This document shows positions 35,168-43,009 of a stretch of 64,000 nucleotides of DNA, piece by piece. The translations under genes were made by a program, and so were the position numbers. Each line of letters begins with the position of its first letter. Positions within the stretch are counted from its first letter, which is position 1. Origin of the DNA: Dinoroseobacter sp049800775 (GTDB taxonomy: Bacteria; Pseudomonadota; Alphaproteobacteria; Rhodobacterales; Rhodobacteraceae); assembly GCF_049800775.1 (NCBI RefSeq), contig NZ_JBNAFR010000007.1, forward strand, positions 62,001 to 126,000, in the 5' to 3' direction. A model generated the notes under the pieces. That model saw only the letters and a list, made by a program, of their open reading frames with translations. It did no database searches and was not told where the DNA came from.

Positions 35168-35567
35168 GAGCTTGATGGCCGTCTTCTTCGGCATGCTGTT
35201 TCTGTTCTTCAGCTATTTCGGTGGGCAGATCGAGGGCCGGCTCTTTCCGGTGATCGAACAGACCGTGCTCACCCATGTGGAGCATGACGCCCATAACCGC
35301 AGCCTGGTCTGGGGCCATGCCATGCGCTTGCGCGACTGCTCTTTCGTGCGTCTGGAATGGCGGATCGGGACACCGGCGCATTACGCGGTGGTTGACGTGG
35401 TCTTTCTGGATGCGTCGGAGCTGGGCGAAGGCGGGGGCTATGATTTCGGCCCCTGGAAGGTGCATGCGACGCCGGATCAGGTGCTGAACCGCAGTTTCGC
35501 CACCGTGGTCCATCGCTGTCACCCGCTCTGGACCACGGAGACCATCTTTTGGCCTATGGCCGAGTGA
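35160..35567 (+). CDS. Unknown membrane-anchored protein, fourth gene of the lysis cassette
   Basis: A 135-residue protein with an N-terminal membrane segment (LMAVFFGMLFLFFSYFGG, about 5-22) and a beta-rich outer part of about 110 residues with two cysteines (60 and 120) that could form a periplasmic disulfide. No lipobox, Rz-like coiled coil or known domain is seen. Its start overlaps the XhlA-like gene by 8 nt, so it is part of the cassette. Candidate roles are an outer-membrane disruption factor, lysis regulator or immunity-type protein; none is demonstrated. Confidence 0.8.
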   Translation: MARSLMAVFFGMLFLFFSYFGGQIEGRLFPVIEQTVLTHVEHDAHNRSLVWGHAMRLRDCSFVRLEWRIGTPAHYAVVDVVFLDASELGEGGGYDFGPWKVHATPDQVLNRSFATVVHRCHPLWTTETIFWPMAE

Positions 35568-35667
35568 CCGGAACCGGGGCGCGGCAAAAATGACCCAGCG
35601 TCCCGCTTCCCCGTGCCGCCCGGGCTGATACTCTGCGCCGCGACACAGAGCCTTCGAGGAGCGCGGC

Positions 35668-36444
35668 ATGACCTATCAGACCATCGAGTTGACCCTGGAG
35701 GACGGGATCGGGGTGCTGACCCTGAACCGGCCCGACGTGATGAACGCGCTGAACTCGCAGATGCGCGCCGAGATCACCGATGCGGTCAAGCTGGCGGGCA
35801 CCGAGGCGCGGGTACTGGTGCTGACCGGGGCGGGCAAGGCGTTCTGCTCGGGACAGGATCTGGGCGACCGGGCCACGGCGGCCAATCTCGATCTGGAACG
35901 GACCCTGCGCGATGAATACGTGCCGATGCTGCGCGCGATCTTTGATTGCCCGGTGCCGACGATTTCGGCGGTGAACGGGCCTGCGGCGGGGGCAGGGGCC
36001 AATCTCGCGCTTTCGGCGGATGTGGTGATCGCGACCGAGTCGGCGGTCTTCTTGCAGGCTTTCACGCGGATCGGCCTGATCCCGGATGCGGGCGGGACCT
36101 ATTGGCTGCCGCGCCAGATGGGGTTTGCCAAGGCGATGGGCGCGGCGCTGTTTGCCGACAAGATCACGGCTCGGCAGGCGGATGACTGGGGCATGATCTG
36201 GGAGGCTGTGGCCGATGACGAATTCGACGCCCTCTGGCGCGGGCGGGCCGCCCATCTCGCCAAGGGGCCGACCGCGGCTTATGCGGCGGTGAAGGAAGCC
36301 CTGCGCGACAGTTTCAACAATGACCTCGAAGGCCAACTCGCGCTCGAGGCGCGGTTGCAGGGCAAGATGGGCCATACCCGTGATTTCCGCGAAGGGGTGC
36401 TCGCCTTCCTCGAAAAACGCCCGGCCTCCTTCGAAGGGCGCTGA
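35668..36444 (+). CDS. Enoyl-CoA hydratase/isomerase, PaaG-like
   Basis: The 258-residue crotonase-fold protein has AFCSGQDLGDRATAAN (oxyanion hole/active site, about 58-73) and NGPAAGAGANLALSADVVIA (about 106-125). The GQDL motif with downstream Asp, and QAFTRIGLIPDAGGTYWLPR, are like PaaG (epoxyphenylacetyl-CoA isomerase), but no other paa gene is present, so a general enoyl-CoA hydratase is equally possible. It stands alone after the lysis cassette. Confidence 0.88.
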   Translation: MTYQTIELTLEDGIGVLTLNRPDVMNALNSQMRAEITDAVKLAGTEARVLVLTGAGKAFCSGQDLGDRATAANLDLERTLRDEYVPMLRAIFDCPVPTISAVNGPAAGAGANLALSADVVIATESAVFLQAFTRIGLIPDAGGTYWLPRQMGFAKAMGAALFADKITARQADDWGMIWEAVADDEFDALWRGRAAHLAKGPTAAYAAVKEALRDSFNNDLEGQLALEARLQGKMGHTRDFREGVLAFLEKRPASFEGR

Positions 36445-36453
36445 GCGGCGCCC

Positions 36454-36475
36454 GCGCCCCCGGTTCCGGGGGCGC
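36454..36475. terminator. GC-rich hairpin between convergent genes
   Basis: GCGCCCCCGG-TT-CCGGGGGCGC is a perfect 10-bp stem between the enoyl-CoA hydratase and mmsB stops. No T-run follows on either strand, so it may be a weak or Rho-assisted bidirectional terminator. Confidence 0.45.
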
Positions 36476-36499
36476 CTTCCGGCCCGGCTGGCGAGACGC

Positions 36500-37372
36500 T
36501 CAGTCGCGCCCCTTGCCCGCAAAGCGCGGCAGCATGGCGGAGAAATCCTTGTCGCCGGCACCCTCCTCCTCGACGAACTGCCCGTAAAGGGCCGTGGCCG
36601 CAGCCCCCATGGGCGTGTCGGCCTCCGCATCCTCGGCGGCTTGCTGGCTCAGGCGCAGATCCTTGAGCATGAGAGCGGCGGCAAAGCCGGGCGCGTAGTC
36701 GCGATCGGCGGGGCTTTCGGGGCCCACGCCGGGGGCGGGGCAATAGGCGTTCATCGACCAGCTGTACCCCGAAGAGGTCGAGACCACGTCGAACATCGCC
36801 TGTCGGTCGAGCCCCAGCTTGTCGGCCAGGGCAAAGGCCTCGCAGGTGGCGATCATGGTCACGCCGAGGATCATGTTGTTGCAGATCTTGGCTGCTTGGC
36901 CATTGCCCGCCGCCCCGCAATGCACGGCCTTCTGGCCCATGATGTCAAAGAGCGGGGAGGCCGTGGCAAAGGCAGCCTCATCGCCGCCCACCATGAAGGT
37001 CAGCGTCCCGGCGCTGGCCCCGCCTGTTCCGCCCGAGACCGGCGCGTCCAGCGCGCCGAGCCCGGCCTCGGCCGCCTGTGCCGCCACGGCCCGGGCCGAG
37101 GCCACATCCACGGTGGAGCAATCGAGCAGAACCGCCCCCTTGCTCATCGCAGGCAAGATCTCGGCGGCAACCGCGCGCAGGATCGCGCCATTGGGTAGCA
37201 TGGTGATCACCACTTCCGCCCCGCTGGCCGCTTCGGCGGCACTGGCCGCCGCGCTGAGCGCCTCGGGGACCGTGCCCGCGACGTCGAAGCCTGTCACCGT
37301 ATGCCCCGCCGCCGCGAGGTTCTGGGCCATGGGCGCACCCATATTGCCGAGGCCGATAAATCCGATCTTCAT
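36500..37372 (-). CDS. mmsB: 3-hydroxyisobutyrate dehydrogenase
   Basis: The 290-residue enzyme oxidises 3-hydroxyisobutyrate to methylmalonate semialdehyde in valine breakdown. It has the N-terminal IGFIGLGNMGAPMAQNLAAA signature, DAPVSGGTGGASAGTL (about 121) and the catalytic lysine in GNGQAAKICNNM (about 171). Last of three overlapping genes; its ATG overlaps the upstream hydrolase stop by 4 nt. Confidence 0.95.
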   Translation of the reverse strand: MKIGFIGLGNMGAPMAQNLAAAGHTVTGFDVAGTVPEALSAAASAAEAASGAEVVITMLPNGAILRAVAAEILPAMSKGAVLLDCSTVDVASARAVAAQAAEAGLGALDAPVSGGTGGASAGTLTFMVGGDEAAFATASPLFDIMGQKAVHCGAAGNGQAAKICNNMILGVTMIATCEAFALADKLGLDRQAMFDVVSTSSGYSWSMNAYCPAPGVGPESPADRDYAPGFAAALMLKDLRLSQQAAEDAEADTPMGAAATALYGQFVEEEGAGDKDFSAMLPRFAGKGRD

Positions 37373-38412
37373 GGGGTCTCTCCGTCAAATGTGAGCTCGT
37401 TCGCGCCGAGCGGGGCGATCATCTCGGCCACGCGGGCCTCGGACACGGCGTCCAGACTGTCATGCTGCCAGCGCGGCTTGCGATCCTTGTCGATCACCTG
37501 GGCGCGGATCCCTTCGAGGAAATCCCCATGCTCGGCCGCGCGCCAGGTCCAGCGGTACTCGGCATGCAAGGCGGCCCGCAGGCTGCCCCCCTTGGCGGCC
37601 CGTATCAGCGCCAGCGCACAGGCCGCCGAGAGGGGCGCGGCCCGGCCCAGGCCAAGCAGGGCGTTCTCGGCAAACTTCGTGCCCTGCGTGCGCAAGGCTT
37701 CGGCCACGGCGGCGCCACTCTCCTGGTCGAAGGCGGCGTCAATCTCGGCCTGATAGGGGGCGATCCGTGGCTCTGGCGGGGACGTGCAGGCGGCGACAAG
37801 CGCAGCCACATCGCCGCTGGCCACAAGCGCGGCCTTGGCGGCCTCCCAATCGGCCTCGGGCATGTAATGGGACGCGAACCCGGTCAGGATCGCATCGCCG
37901 GGCCCCATCCGTGCGCCGGTCATGCCGTAATATGCGCCAAGATGCCCGGGCGCCCGGGCCAGCAGATAGGTCCCGCCCACATCCGGGATCAACCCGATCC
38001 CGCATTCCGGCATGGCGATCTGGCTGCTCTCGCCGACGATCCGATGACTGCCATGGCAGCCGACCCCGACGCCGCCGCCCATGGTGAACCCCTGCAGGAA
38101 CGAGACCACCGGCTTGGGATATTCTGCGATCCGGGCATTCATCCGGTACTCGTCGTACCAGAAGGTGCGACCGTAGCTGTAATCACCCTTGGTGCCGGTC
38201 TCGTACATCTCGACGATGTCCCCCCCAGCGGAGAAGGCCTTGGGTCCATCCCCTTCGATCAGTACCAGGGCGACCTCCGGATCGTCCTGCCAGCCGAGCA
38301 GCGCGGCATCGATCGCGCGGCACATCTCGTAGGTCAGCGCGTTCAGGGCTTGAGGCCGTTGCAGCGTGATCCGCCCGGCGACCCCGTCCTTGCGGATGGT
38401 GATATCGCTCAT
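37369..38412 (-). CDS. 3-hydroxyisobutyryl-CoA hydrolase
   Basis: The 347-residue crotonase-fold protein has FSAGGDIVEMYE (about 57) and the longer C-terminal region typical of HIBCH, with MPECGIGLIPDVGGTYLLA (about 125). It releases CoA from 3-hydroxyisobutyryl-CoA in valine catabolism. I set the start at 38412 because it gives MSDITIRKDGV and overlaps the acyl-CoA dehydrogenase stop by 4 nt; the longer open frame is not coding. Confidence 0.92.
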   Translation of the reverse strand: MSDITIRKDGVAGRITLQRPQALNALTYEMCRAIDAALLGWQDDPEVALVLIEGDGPKAFSAGGDIVEMYETGTKGDYSYGRTFWYDEYRMNARIAEYPKPVVSFLQGFTMGGGVGVGCHGSHRIVGESSQIAMPECGIGLIPDVGGTYLLARAPGHLGAYYGMTGARMGPGDAILTGFASHYMPEADWEAAKAALVASGDVAALVAACTSPPEPRIAPYQAEIDAAFDQESGAAVAEALRTQGTKFAENALLGLGRAAPLSAACALALIRAAKGGSLRAALHAEYRWTWRAAEHGDFLEGIRAQVIDKDRKPRWQHDSLDAVSEARVAEMIAPLGANELTFDGETP

Positions 38413-39554
38413 GCCCGGGCCGAGAGCAGGGCGCGCGCCACGAGGACGCGCATGATTTCGTTGGTCCCTTCGAGGATCTGGTGAACCCGCAGGTCGCGCA
38501 CCAGCTTCTCGATGCCGTAATCGGCCAGATAGCCGTAGCCGCCATGGAGCTGCAGGCATTGATCGACGATCTTGCTGCCGCATTCGGTCACGAACTTCTT
38601 GGCCATGGCGCAATGGGTCGAGGCGTCGGGCGCGCCGGTATCCAGCTTCCACGCGGCTTGGCGCAGGAAGACGCGGGCTGCCTGCAACTCGATCTCCATA
38701 TCCGCGAGGCGGAATTGCAGACCCTGAAACTGATCGATCGAGCTGCCAAAGGCCTTGCGCTCGCCCATATAGGCGAGTGTCGCGTCCAGCGCGGCTTGCG
38801 CGGCGCCGAGCGAGCAGGCCGCGATGTTCAGCCGCCCGCCATCGAGCCCCATCATCGCATAGCGAAACCCGTGGCCCTCTTCGCCGAGCAGGTGGTCGGC
38901 GGGGACCGGGCAATCGTCCATCTGGACCTGCCGCGTCGGCTGAGAGCGCCAGCCCATCTTGTCCTCGAGCCCGCCAAAGGACAGCCCCTCGGTGCCATCC
39001 TCGATCACCAGTGCCGAGATCCCCTTGGGGCCGGCATCGCCCGTGCGCGCCATAACGATGTACGCGTCCGAATACCCACCGCCCGAGATGAAGGCCTTGG
39101 TCCCGGTCATCCGGTAGCCTTCATTCGTGCGCTCGGCCCGGGTTTTCAGCGCGGCCGCATCCGAGCCCGAGCCGGGCTCGGTCAGGCAGTAGGAAAAGAA
39201 GGTCTCCATGCTCAGGGCGCGGGGCAGGAATTTTTCTCTGACCGGGTCCGCGCCAAACTTGTCCAGCATGGCTGCGCACATGTTGTGGATCGACAGGAAG
39301 GCCGCGACCGAGGGGCAGGCCATGCTGAGCGCCTCGAAGACCAGCGTCGCATCCAACCGGGTCAGACCCGCGCCGCCGCTTTCCTCGGAGACATAGAGCC
39401 CGCCAAAACCGAGCTGGGCCAGTTCGGGCCAGAGCTCCTTGGGGATCGTGCCCTCCTTTTCCCAGGCCAGGGCGTTCGGGGCGATCCGGTCGCTGCCGAA
39501 ATCGCGCGCCATGTCAAAGATCGCGGATTGCTCTTCGCTCAAGGCAAAATCCAT
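38409..39554 (-). CDS. Acyl-CoA dehydrogenase (isobutyryl-CoA type)
   Basis: The 381-residue FAD enzyme has the family signatures CLTEPGSGSDAAALKTRAER (about 121) and RVHQILEGTNEIMR with the catalytic Glu (about 361). Its place at the head of an operon with the hydrolase and mmsB makes isobutyryl-CoA the likely substrate. RBS GGAGGGG precedes ATG 39554. Confidence 0.93.
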   Translation of the reverse strand: MDFALSEEQSAIFDMARDFGSDRIAPNALAWEKEGTIPKELWPELAQLGFGGLYVSEESGGAGLTRLDATLVFEALSMACPSVAAFLSIHNMCAAMLDKFGADPVREKFLPRALSMETFFSYCLTEPGSGSDAAALKTRAERTNEGYRMTGTKAFISGGGYSDAYIVMARTGDAGPKGISALVIEDGTEGLSFGGLEDKMGWRSQPTRQVQMDDCPVPADHLLGEEGHGFRYAMMGLDGGRLNIAACSLGAAQAALDATLAYMGERKAFGSSIDQFQGLQFRLADMEIELQAARVFLRQAAWKLDTGAPDASTHCAMAKKFVTECGSKIVDQCLQLHGGYGYLADYGIEKLVRDLRVHQILEGTNEIMRVLVARALLSARA

Positions 39555-39652
39555 CTCACCCCTCCCTGGTGAATTGAACACTTGTTCACTTAACGCCATC
39601 CGAGCCGATCATGCAACCGGGCTGGGCCGATAACCTCTGCGTCAGAGGGTCC

Positions 39653-39823
39653 TCAGAGATCGTTATGAAGCTCGTCCATCAGGTGGCGGACCACGCCGTC
39701 AATCGCTCCTGACGTTGACGCGCCATGGTCCAGAACCTCCGGTCGTCCCGCGCGCTGCCGATCGGCGTCGAAGCCACACTGGGCAACTTGGCGCAGCCGC
39801 TCCACCTCTGCCAACCCGCCGAA
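39653..39823 (-). pseudogene. Decayed fragment of a YbdK-type ligase 3' end
   Basis: The last 56 codons and stop of a reading frame here match the C-terminus of the intact ligase at 40707 over its full length. I count 30 identities in 56, including AEVERLR, ADRQRA and RHL..E.H.DL. There is no related sequence upstream and no start, so it is a partial duplicate. The DNA also matches visibly (TCAGAGATC at the 3' end and ATCAGGTGGCGG). Confidence 0.8.
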
Positions 39824-40064
39824 GGCCGCGGCGGCAAGACGTTTGGGCACGACTGCGAGAGGTGAAACGGTGCGGCAAGCTGGACGTGCATGGAACGGGG
39901 GCGCGCCATCTTTGTTCCCAGACCAGCCATATAGATACCAAGGTCGCGCCGCGCGTCCGTGGTTGCTTTGCCAATGTTTCATACATCTGCTACGCTTGCG
40001 CTCTGAAGTAACGCGCTTTTTCCAAATTGAGTTTGCACGCGTTATAGTGGCAGAGGAAATCGAG
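39824..40064. other. Non-coding stretch between ligase fragment and VPLPA-CTERM gene
   Basis: These 241 nt, with the fragment to the left, make up a 510-nt gap with no complete gene. The base composition around 39960-40030 is lower in GC than the neighbours. I see no clear promoter or repeat; a ribosome site (GAGGAAA) lies just before the ATG at 40065. Confidence 0.5.
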
Positions 40065-40667
40065 ATGCGCAAAATCATCCCTGCGGGTGCCGCCCTTCTG
40101 GCGGGCCTGTTTACTTTCGGGCCATCCTGGGCCATCACCTGCACCGACTCCACGGTCACCGGCAGCAACGCCTGCATTGACAGTGGAGTTTTGGGGTCCG
40201 GCCCCGGCGGCAACCCACAGGACAGCTACGTCAATCCCTTCGGCGATAACAAAGAGTGGACTGTCTTCGATTGGCGCGTGGGCGATCCGCAGCTCGAGGG
40301 CAGTGAGACAGAGATCACCTTTGGCGATTGGATCATTTCGCCCAATGACGGTGCGTCCTTTGCCGGGGATACCAAGTCGGGGACGTGGTCGGTGAACGCA
40401 TGGCCGACGAACTACGACGATGTGGCCTTTGCCTTCAAAGGCGGCAACGGCTTTGCGCTGTTCCGGATCGATACCTCGGGCGAGACGTCCGGCGACTGGA
40501 TGCTCGACAAGGGACTGTCGAATTTCCGGGTGTTCACCACGGTGTCCGACCCCAATGCGCCGCCGATCCCCGATATTCCGTCGCAGGTGCCTCTACCGGC
40601 GGCCGCATGGTTGCTGCTGGGGGGGCTGGGCGTACTAGGGTCCGCCAAGCGTTGGGCCCGCATCTGA
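40065..40667 (+). CDS. VPLPA-CTERM exported protein
   Basis: The 200-residue protein has a signal peptide (MRKIIPAGAALLAGLFTFGP) and the C-terminal SQVPLPAAAWLLLGGLGVLG followed by AKRWARI. The body (about 24-165) is beta-rich with two cysteines early (ITCTDSTVTGSNACID) and FDWRVGD and FGDWIISPNDG, like many surface-sorted PEP-CTERM cargo proteins. It lies between the ligase fragment and the intact ligase gene. Function unknown. Confidence 0.8.
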   Translation: MRKIIPAGAALLAGLFTFGPSWAITCTDSTVTGSNACIDSGVLGSGPGGNPQDSYVNPFGDNKEWTVFDWRVGDPQLEGSETEITFGDWIISPNDGASFAGDTKSGTWSVNAWPTNYDDVAFAFKGGNGFALFRIDTSGETSGDWMLDKGLSNFRVFTTVSDPNAPPIPDIPSQVPLPAAAWLLLGGLGVLGSAKRWARI

Positions 40668-40706
40668 CGCGAAGCGGCTGAAAACCAGCCTAGGGGGCGA
40701 CCGGGC

Positions 40707-41870
40707 TCAGAGATCCCGGTGGAACTCTTCGATCAGGTGGCGGGTGACCGCATCCATCGCCTCGGCCTTGCTGGACCCCTGTGCCAGCGCATCGTCGCGC
40801 ACCGCGCGCTGGCGATCCGCGCTGGAGCCGTCCCGGGCGATCTCACGCAGGCGCTCCACCTCGGCGCGCGCCCCAAGCGCATCGGCATCCTCGCCCACCA
40901 GCTCGATCATCTCCTCGACCAGTTCGCGGCTTTCGACCACGCTGCCCCGGCCGAAATCGATCAGGCTGCCCTTGGCCCCATAGCGTTGCGCGCGCCAGCG
41001 GTTCTCGGCAATCAGGAACCGGTCATAGGCGCGCCAGCGCATGTTGCGGGTCTTGAGCCCCCAGAGCATCCGCATCAGGGCCTGGGTCGCGGCGGCAATG
41101 CTGAGCGTGTCCTCCAGCCGGGGGCAGACATCGCAGATCCGGCTTTCGAGGGTCGGGAAACGGTGCGAGGGGCGCAGGTCCCACCAGATCTTGGTGCTGT
41201 CCTCGATCAGGCCGAGATTGACCAGCACATCCACCGCGCGCTGATACTCCGCCCAGGAGTTGAAGACCGGCGGCAGACCCGTGCGCGGCAGGTTGTCGAA
41301 CACCGTCAGCCGGTAGGATGCGAGCCCGGTATCGCGCCCCTTCCAAAAGGGGGACGAGGCCGACAGCGCCAGCAGATGCGGCAGGAAATAAGAGAATTGC
41401 GGCAAGAGGTCGATCCGGGTGTCATCGCTCTCGATGCCCACATGGACATGCATGCCGCAAATCAGCAACCGCTCGGCCACGCCCCCCAGATCCTTCTGCA
41501 GGGCGTTGTAGCGCTCCTTATCCGTGTGGTGCTGCTCGGCCCAATCCGCGCTGGGATGGCAGGAGGCCGCAATCGGGGCGAGGTTGAACCGCGCGGCCTC
41601 GGCGGCCACGGTGCTGCGCAGGCGGCGCAGGTCGTCGCGCGCCTCGGCGATGGTGGCGCAAACCCCGGTGCCGATCTCGATCTGGCATTGCAGGAATTCC
41701 GGGCTCACCTGTCCTTCGAGCTTGGCACTGCAGGCCTCCATCAGGGCCTCGGGGGCTTCGGCGAGCCGCAGGCTGTCGCGGTCCACGAGCAGGTATTCCT
41801 CCTCGATGCCGAGGGAAAAGGCGGGGCTCGACATGGTGCCGGATGCGGGGCTGGACGTGGGCGTGGACAT
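40707..41870 (-). CDS. YbdK-type carboxylate-amine ligase (GCS2 family)
   Basis: The 387-residue protein starts with SLGIEEEYLLVDRDSLRL (metal/ATP motif, about 19) and has GMHVHVGI (about 138) and NRWRAQRYGAKGSLID (about 309), all typical of the GCS2 family. YbdK forms gamma-glutamyl amides weakly; the true substrate is unknown. A 3' fragment homologous to this gene sits 0.9 kb downstream. Confidence 0.92.
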   Translation of the reverse strand: MSTPTSSPASGTMSSPAFSLGIEEEYLLVDRDSLRLAEAPEALMEACSAKLEGQVSPEFLQCQIEIGTGVCATIAEARDDLRRLRSTVAAEAARFNLAPIAASCHPSADWAEQHHTDKERYNALQKDLGGVAERLLICGMHVHVGIESDDTRIDLLPQFSYFLPHLLALSASSPFWKGRDTGLASYRLTVFDNLPRTGLPPVFNSWAEYQRAVDVLVNLGLIEDSTKIWWDLRPSHRFPTLESRICDVCPRLEDTLSIAAATQALMRMLWGLKTRNMRWRAYDRFLIAENRWRAQRYGAKGSLIDFGRGSVVESRELVEEMIELVGEDADALGARAEVERLREIARDGSSADRQRAVRDDALAQGSSKAEAMDAVTRHLIEEFHRDL

Positions 41871-42234
41871 GGGGCGGGGCCTCCTTGCGGGCCGGGCGGC
41901 GAGGGCGGGCGGATGCGGTCCGGGTCAAAATCCGGCATCCGCAGATGTATCCGGCAGACTGTCCTGCCCGGGCGCCGACATCAAGAAATTAAGCGCCTCG
42001 GGCAGCACCCGCCAAGGAGAGGTGGTTGCGATCCGAATCGCTCGGAGGTGGTGCGACTCACCCGCACACCCTTATTTTCTTCGCCAAGTGCACAGAGTTT
42101 AAGCCGTTGTTAGCTATGCCTTAAGCAATGCCGGGATAGGCCCGCAGAAGCCCGGGTGACGTAGGGTCATTTTTTCACAAATGACACACAAGCCGTGGCA
42201 CAATGAAAATACGGAGCAGAGTAAGGTTTGGGTT
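41871..42234. other. Divergent intergenic region
   Basis: 364 nt between the ligase and a VPLPA-CTERM gene. It contains a perfect 7-bp inverted repeat at 42166-42185, and AAGG as the ribosome site. I see no credible small gene and no strong promoter match. Confidence 0.5.
42166..42185. repeat. Inverted repeat upstream of a VPLPA-CTERM gene
   Basis: GTCATTT-TTTCAC-AAATGAC, exact arms, 50 nt before the ATG at 42235. A possible operator. Confidence 0.4.
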
Positions 42235-42870
42235 ATGTTTAAAACGTCGATTTACACAGGGGCCATGTTGGCCTTCGCCACGCTGGCCGCGCCTGCCGCC
42301 GCGTCGACGGTGATCAATCTGACCGGTGGAGAGGTCCTTGGGATCGGCTCCAAGGTCGGGACATTTGATAATGGCACCGTGTCCGGCACGGTCGAGGCCT
42401 TCACCGCAGGGTTCTGTGGTGCGCTTTGCAGCCCGGTTCTAACCCAGGACGCGTCCGAGGGGATCGGCATTGCCCGCAACGCCTTCGATGATCCGGCCAT
42501 CGACGCCTTTCAGGCCGAGGCAATTACCTTCGTCTTCGATGAAGAGGTGATTTTCGAGGCGATCGATTTCGGCTTCGTGGATGCGGATGACGATTGGTCG
42601 ATCACCGTGGATGGCGACACGCTTGTCGACATGAACAACGAGGATCCCTTCATCTCTTTCGGCGGGGTCACGGGGACGACGCTGACCATCAGCGCGTTCT
42701 TCGAGTTCCCGGCGGATCTGGTGCTTGGCGAGTTCGATGACTTCAACATCCAGAGCCTCACCGTCTCGGTCATCGATGATCCGACGATCATTCCGCTGCC
42801 GGCCTCGGCGGGTCTGCTTCTGGCGGGTCTCGGCGGTCTGGGCCTCGCGCGACGCCGCCGCCAGCGCTAA
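42235..42870 (+). CDS. VPLPA-CTERM exported protein
   Basis: The 211-residue protein has a signal peptide (MFKTSIYTGAMLAFATLAAP) and the C-terminal tail IIPLPASAGLLLAGLGGLGL followed by ARRRRQR. The acidic body (about 25-180) is rich in Asp, Phe and Val (for example EAIDFGFVDADDDWSITVDG), a pattern of calcium-stabilised beta-sandwich surface proteins. ATG 42235 is chosen for the signal peptide. A strong terminator follows at 42896. Confidence 0.8.
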   Translation: MFKTSIYTGAMLAFATLAAPAAASTVINLTGGEVLGIGSKVGTFDNGTVSGTVEAFTAGFCGALCSPVLTQDASEGIGIARNAFDDPAIDAFQAEAITFVFDEEVIFEAIDFGFVDADDDWSITVDGDTLVDMNNEDPFISFGGVTGTTLTISAFFEFPADLVLGEFDDFNIQSLTVSVIDDPTIIPLPASAGLLLAGLGGLGLARRRRQR

Positions 42871-42895
42871 GCCCGGCACATTGGCAAAGGATCGA

Positions 42896-42918
42896 AGCAG
42901 CCTCCGGGCTGCTTTTTT
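42896..42918 (+). terminator. Terminator of the VPLPA-CTERM gene
   Basis: AGCAGCC-TCCG-GGCTGCT, 7-bp stem, followed by five more T on the + strand. Confidence 0.85.
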
Positions 42919-42943
42919 CATGCCCGGGACCCGGGCGCGGCAC

Positions 42944-42971
42944 GAAAAAGGGCAGCTCCGCAGAGCTGCCC
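42944..42971 (-). terminator. Terminator of mmsA
   Basis: On the minus strand GGGCAGCTC-TGCG-GAGCTGCCC is a perfect 9-bp stem followed by TTTTT, 38 nt past the mmsA stop. Confidence 0.9.
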
Positions 42972-43009
42972 CGTTCCGTGAGTGTGAGAGTGTTCAAGCG
43001 GCGTTGTGA

